From assembly GCA_003150235.1 (NCBI GenBank), contig QAMW01000008.1, forward strand, positions 45,714 through 109,713: a stretch of 64,000 bases of DNA. The letters are read 5' to 3'. A program made the position numbers and the translations under genes. Below are positions 62,436 to 64,000 of this stretch, piece by piece. Within the stretch, counting starts at the first letter, position 1. The number at the start of each line of letters is the position of its first letter. The DNA is from Bacteroidales bacterium (lineage in GTDB: Bacteria; Bacteroidota; Bacteroidia; Bacteroidales; Muribaculaceae). The notes under the pieces were generated by a model. The model did no database searches and was not told the origin of the DNA. It was given only the letters and a program-made list of their open reading frames with translations.

Positions 62436-63833
62436 ATGACAAAACATCTTTTCGCAGCCATCATAATCGCTGCACTTTCCACGTTCCACGCCATGTCGGC
62501 GAATCAATCCATCCGGTCACGCCACGATGCGTTACGCGACAGCATCCTGTCACGCGTCAACGGTGCCACAGTAAGTGACCGCGTCGTAAGCATAACGCGG
62601 TTCGGAGCCAAGGGCGACGGCGTCACCGACTGCCGCCCTGCATTTGAAAAGGCAATGCGCAAAGCTGACCGCACTCCGGGCGGAATAAAGATCACCGTGC
62701 CTGCCGGAACATATTTCATCAGCGGGCCGATAACACTGACAAACAACGTGTGTATCGACCTTGCCGAGGGCGCGACACTGAAATTTGACCCCGACCCAAG
62801 CCGCTATCCGCTCGTCAGTACGAGCTGGGAGGGCACGTTTCTTTACAACTATTCCCCGATGATTTACGGCTACGGACTGCACAACGTGGCAATCACAGGC
62901 AAAGGCACAATCGACGGCAACGCCATGTCGACCTTCGCCACATGGAAAAAGCTGCAGAAAGCGGGGCAGAAGCTGAGCCGCGACATGAACCACAATGGGG
63001 CGGAAGTCAGCACACGCGTGTTTGGCGACGGCTACTGGCTGCGTCCGCAGCTATTGCAGCTCTACAACTGCCGCGACATTACCCTCGAAGGGGTGAAAAT
63101 CATCAATTCGCCATTCTGGTGCATCCATCTGCTCAAAAGCGAAAATATCATCTGCCGCTCGTTGCGCTACGATGCCAAGCTCATCAACAACGACGGCATC
63201 GACCCGGAATGTTCGCGCGACATCCTCATCGAGGATATCTGCTTTGACAACGGCGACGACAATATCGCCATCAAGAGCGGGCGCGACAACGACGGATGGG
63301 CTCTCGGCTCGCCGACCGAAAACATCGTGATACGCAACTGCCACTTCAAAGGACTACACGCCGTAGTGATAGGCAGCGAGATGTCAGGCGGTGTGCGCAA
63401 CATCGTAATCGAGAATTGCGACTATGCGGGATACTGCAAGCGCGGCATCTACGTCAAGACCAACCCCGACCGCGGGGGATTTGTGGAAAACATCTTTGTC
63501 CACAACTGCACATTCGGTGAAGTCGAGGACCTCTTCTATGTCACAAGTCAATATGCCGGCGAGGGACTTGACAACGACCATTTCTCTACTATCAGCGGGA
63601 TATATGTCGACGGGCTGCGCTGCGATAAGGCATCGGCTGCGGCACTCGTGGTGCAGGGCACTCCTCAAAAGCCGGTGGCTGACGTAGAGCTACAAGGTGT
63701 GGAGGCGGCCGATGCAAAAATCGGTGTCAGCTTCTCCAACACCACCGGGGTCACCATGAACGACTGCCACATCGGCGGCACCGCCGGCGTACCCACCCAA
63801 GTCACCCCCGCCGACCGCATCTTCGACCGCTAA
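62436..63833 (+). CDS. Glycoside hydrolase family 28 (polygalacturonase-like)
   Basis: A 465-residue exported enzyme: signal peptide to about residue 22 (AMSAN), then a right-handed parallel beta-helix. GH28 catalytic motifs appear in order: 'NNDGIDPECS' (NxD), 'FDNGDDNIAIKSGRD' (DD), 'LHAVVIGSEMSGG' (the G-H-G region, with variation) and 'RGIYVKTNPDRGG' (RIK equivalent). Family members hydrolyse pectic galacturonans or rhamnogalacturonan. I chose the ATG at 62436 because it begins the signal peptide; an upstream in-frame start overlaps the previous gene. No polysaccharide-utilisation SusC/D pair is seen in the window. Confidence 0.93.
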   Translation: MTKHLFAAIIIAALSTFHAMSANQSIRSRHDALRDSILSRVNGATVSDRVVSITRFGAKGDGVTDCRPAFEKAMRKADRTPGGIKITVPAGTYFISGPITLTNNVCIDLAEGATLKFDPDPSRYPLVSTSWEGTFLYNYSPMIYGYGLHNVAITGKGTIDGNAMSTFATWKKLQKAGQKLSRDMNHNGAEVSTRVFGDGYWLRPQLLQLYNCRDITLEGVKIINSPFWCIHLLKSENIICRSLRYDAKLINNDGIDPECSRDILIEDICFDNGDDNIAIKSGRDNDGWALGSPTENIVIRNCHFKGLHAVVIGSEMSGGVRNIVIENCDYAGYCKRGIYVKTNPDRGGFVENIFVHNCTFGEVEDLFYVTSQYAGEGLDNDHFSTISGIYVDGLRCDKASAAALVVQGTPQKPVADVELQGVEAADAKIGVSFSNTTGVTMNDCHIGGTAGVPTQVTPADRIFDR

Positions 63834-63876
63834 TCACCTAATTTAACCTCCTAAGCAAAAAATTCTGCCCGACCGC

Positions 63877-63907
63877 TTGCATATATCAAAAATAGTCGCT
63901 ACCTTTG
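63877..63907 (+). promoter_or_regulatory. Promoter of the tRNA-Ser gene
   Basis: TTG (63877-63879), 20-base spacer, TACCTTTG (63900-63907), 16 bases before the tRNA 5' end. Confidence 0.8.
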
Positions 63908-63923
63908 CACTCACAATCTCAGA

Positions 63924-64000
63924 GGAGAGGTGGCAGAGTGGTCGATTGCGGCGGTCTTGAAAACCGTTGAGGGTCACACCTCCGGGGGTTCGAATCCCTC
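63924..64000 (+). tRNA. tRNA-Ser (UGA anticodon), 3' truncated by window
   Basis: Starting GGAGAGGTGGCAGAGTGG, the sequence shows the acceptor 5' strand, D arm, an anticodon arm CGGTCTTGAAAACCG with anticodon TGA, a long class II variable arm and a T arm beginning GGGGGTTCGAATCCC. The acceptor 3' strand lies beyond the window. Confidence 0.95.

Overview
This window is a chromosomal segment of a Bacteroidales bacterium, most like the Muribaculaceae or Bacteroides group. Many intergenic regions carry the Bacteroidetes sigma promoter (TTG, about 20 bases, TAnnTTTG), and starts are preceded by A-rich tracts rather than Shine-Dalgarno sites. Family content agrees: DUF4249, DUF4250 and DUF4251 proteins, a TonB-dependent receptor cluster, a putative type IX secretion tail, and lipoproteins with an acidic stretch after the lipobox cysteine. 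The family-level placement is inference; no rRNA is present.

Layout. 0-2.5 kb: end of an RND efflux pump with its TolC-like partner. 2.5-4.4 kb: lpxA and a lipid kinase. 4.5-9.2 kb: a three-gene glycogen/alpha-glucan operon. 9.3-20.1 kb: housekeeping genes (ferritin, RNase G, a tiny mS38/bS22-like ribosomal protein, HU, asparaginase, MetRS, DUF4250, a secreted Omp28-like protein, DUF4251, FolB). 20.1-20.6 kb: a self-contained minus-strand transcription unit for two very small peptides. 20.8-26.3 kb: a GlmU-like protein and a lipoprotein/TonB receptor/DUF4249 operon. 26.5-34.2 kb: an AT-richer accessory island. 34.2-48.8 kb: antiporter, asd, MFS transporter with porin-like protein, a decarboxylase/antiporter pair, argB, prfB with its programmed frameshift, an acyl-CoA ligase, a small outer-membrane protein and a toxin-antitoxin pair. 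49.3-61.1 kb: a nine-gene minus-strand efflux and two-component cluster. 61.9-64 kb: a small membrane protein, a GH28 enzyme and a tRNA-Ser(UGA) cut by the window end.

The accessory island is the best candidate for something undescribed. A PD-(D/E)XK nuclease gene is split by a 1325-bp IS, and removing the IS plus one target duplication restores the frame exactly. Downstream lies a compact run of five genes: an orphan FtsZ C-terminal-domain-like protein, an ADP-ribosylglycohydrolase, two paralogs of an unrecognised family beginning MTFEEFKKLA, and a SprT-like metallopeptidase between the paralogs. An FtsZ-like fragment overlapping an ADP-ribose hydrolase recalls the known Tre1/Tri1 FtsZ-targeting toxin and immunity pair, so an ADP-ribosylation conflict or immunity locus is a reasonable hypothesis.

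The efflux cluster explains its own control. Its NtrC-type regulator needs sigma-54, and a near-consensus sigma-54 site with GG-N10-GC spacing and an upstream inverted repeat lies directly before the first gene. Several long gaps hold two families of structured intergenic repeats, each about 200-310 bp and built as a large quasi-palindrome of smaller hairpins. A 74-bp tandem repeat that multiplies a promoter lies before the gene at 61918.
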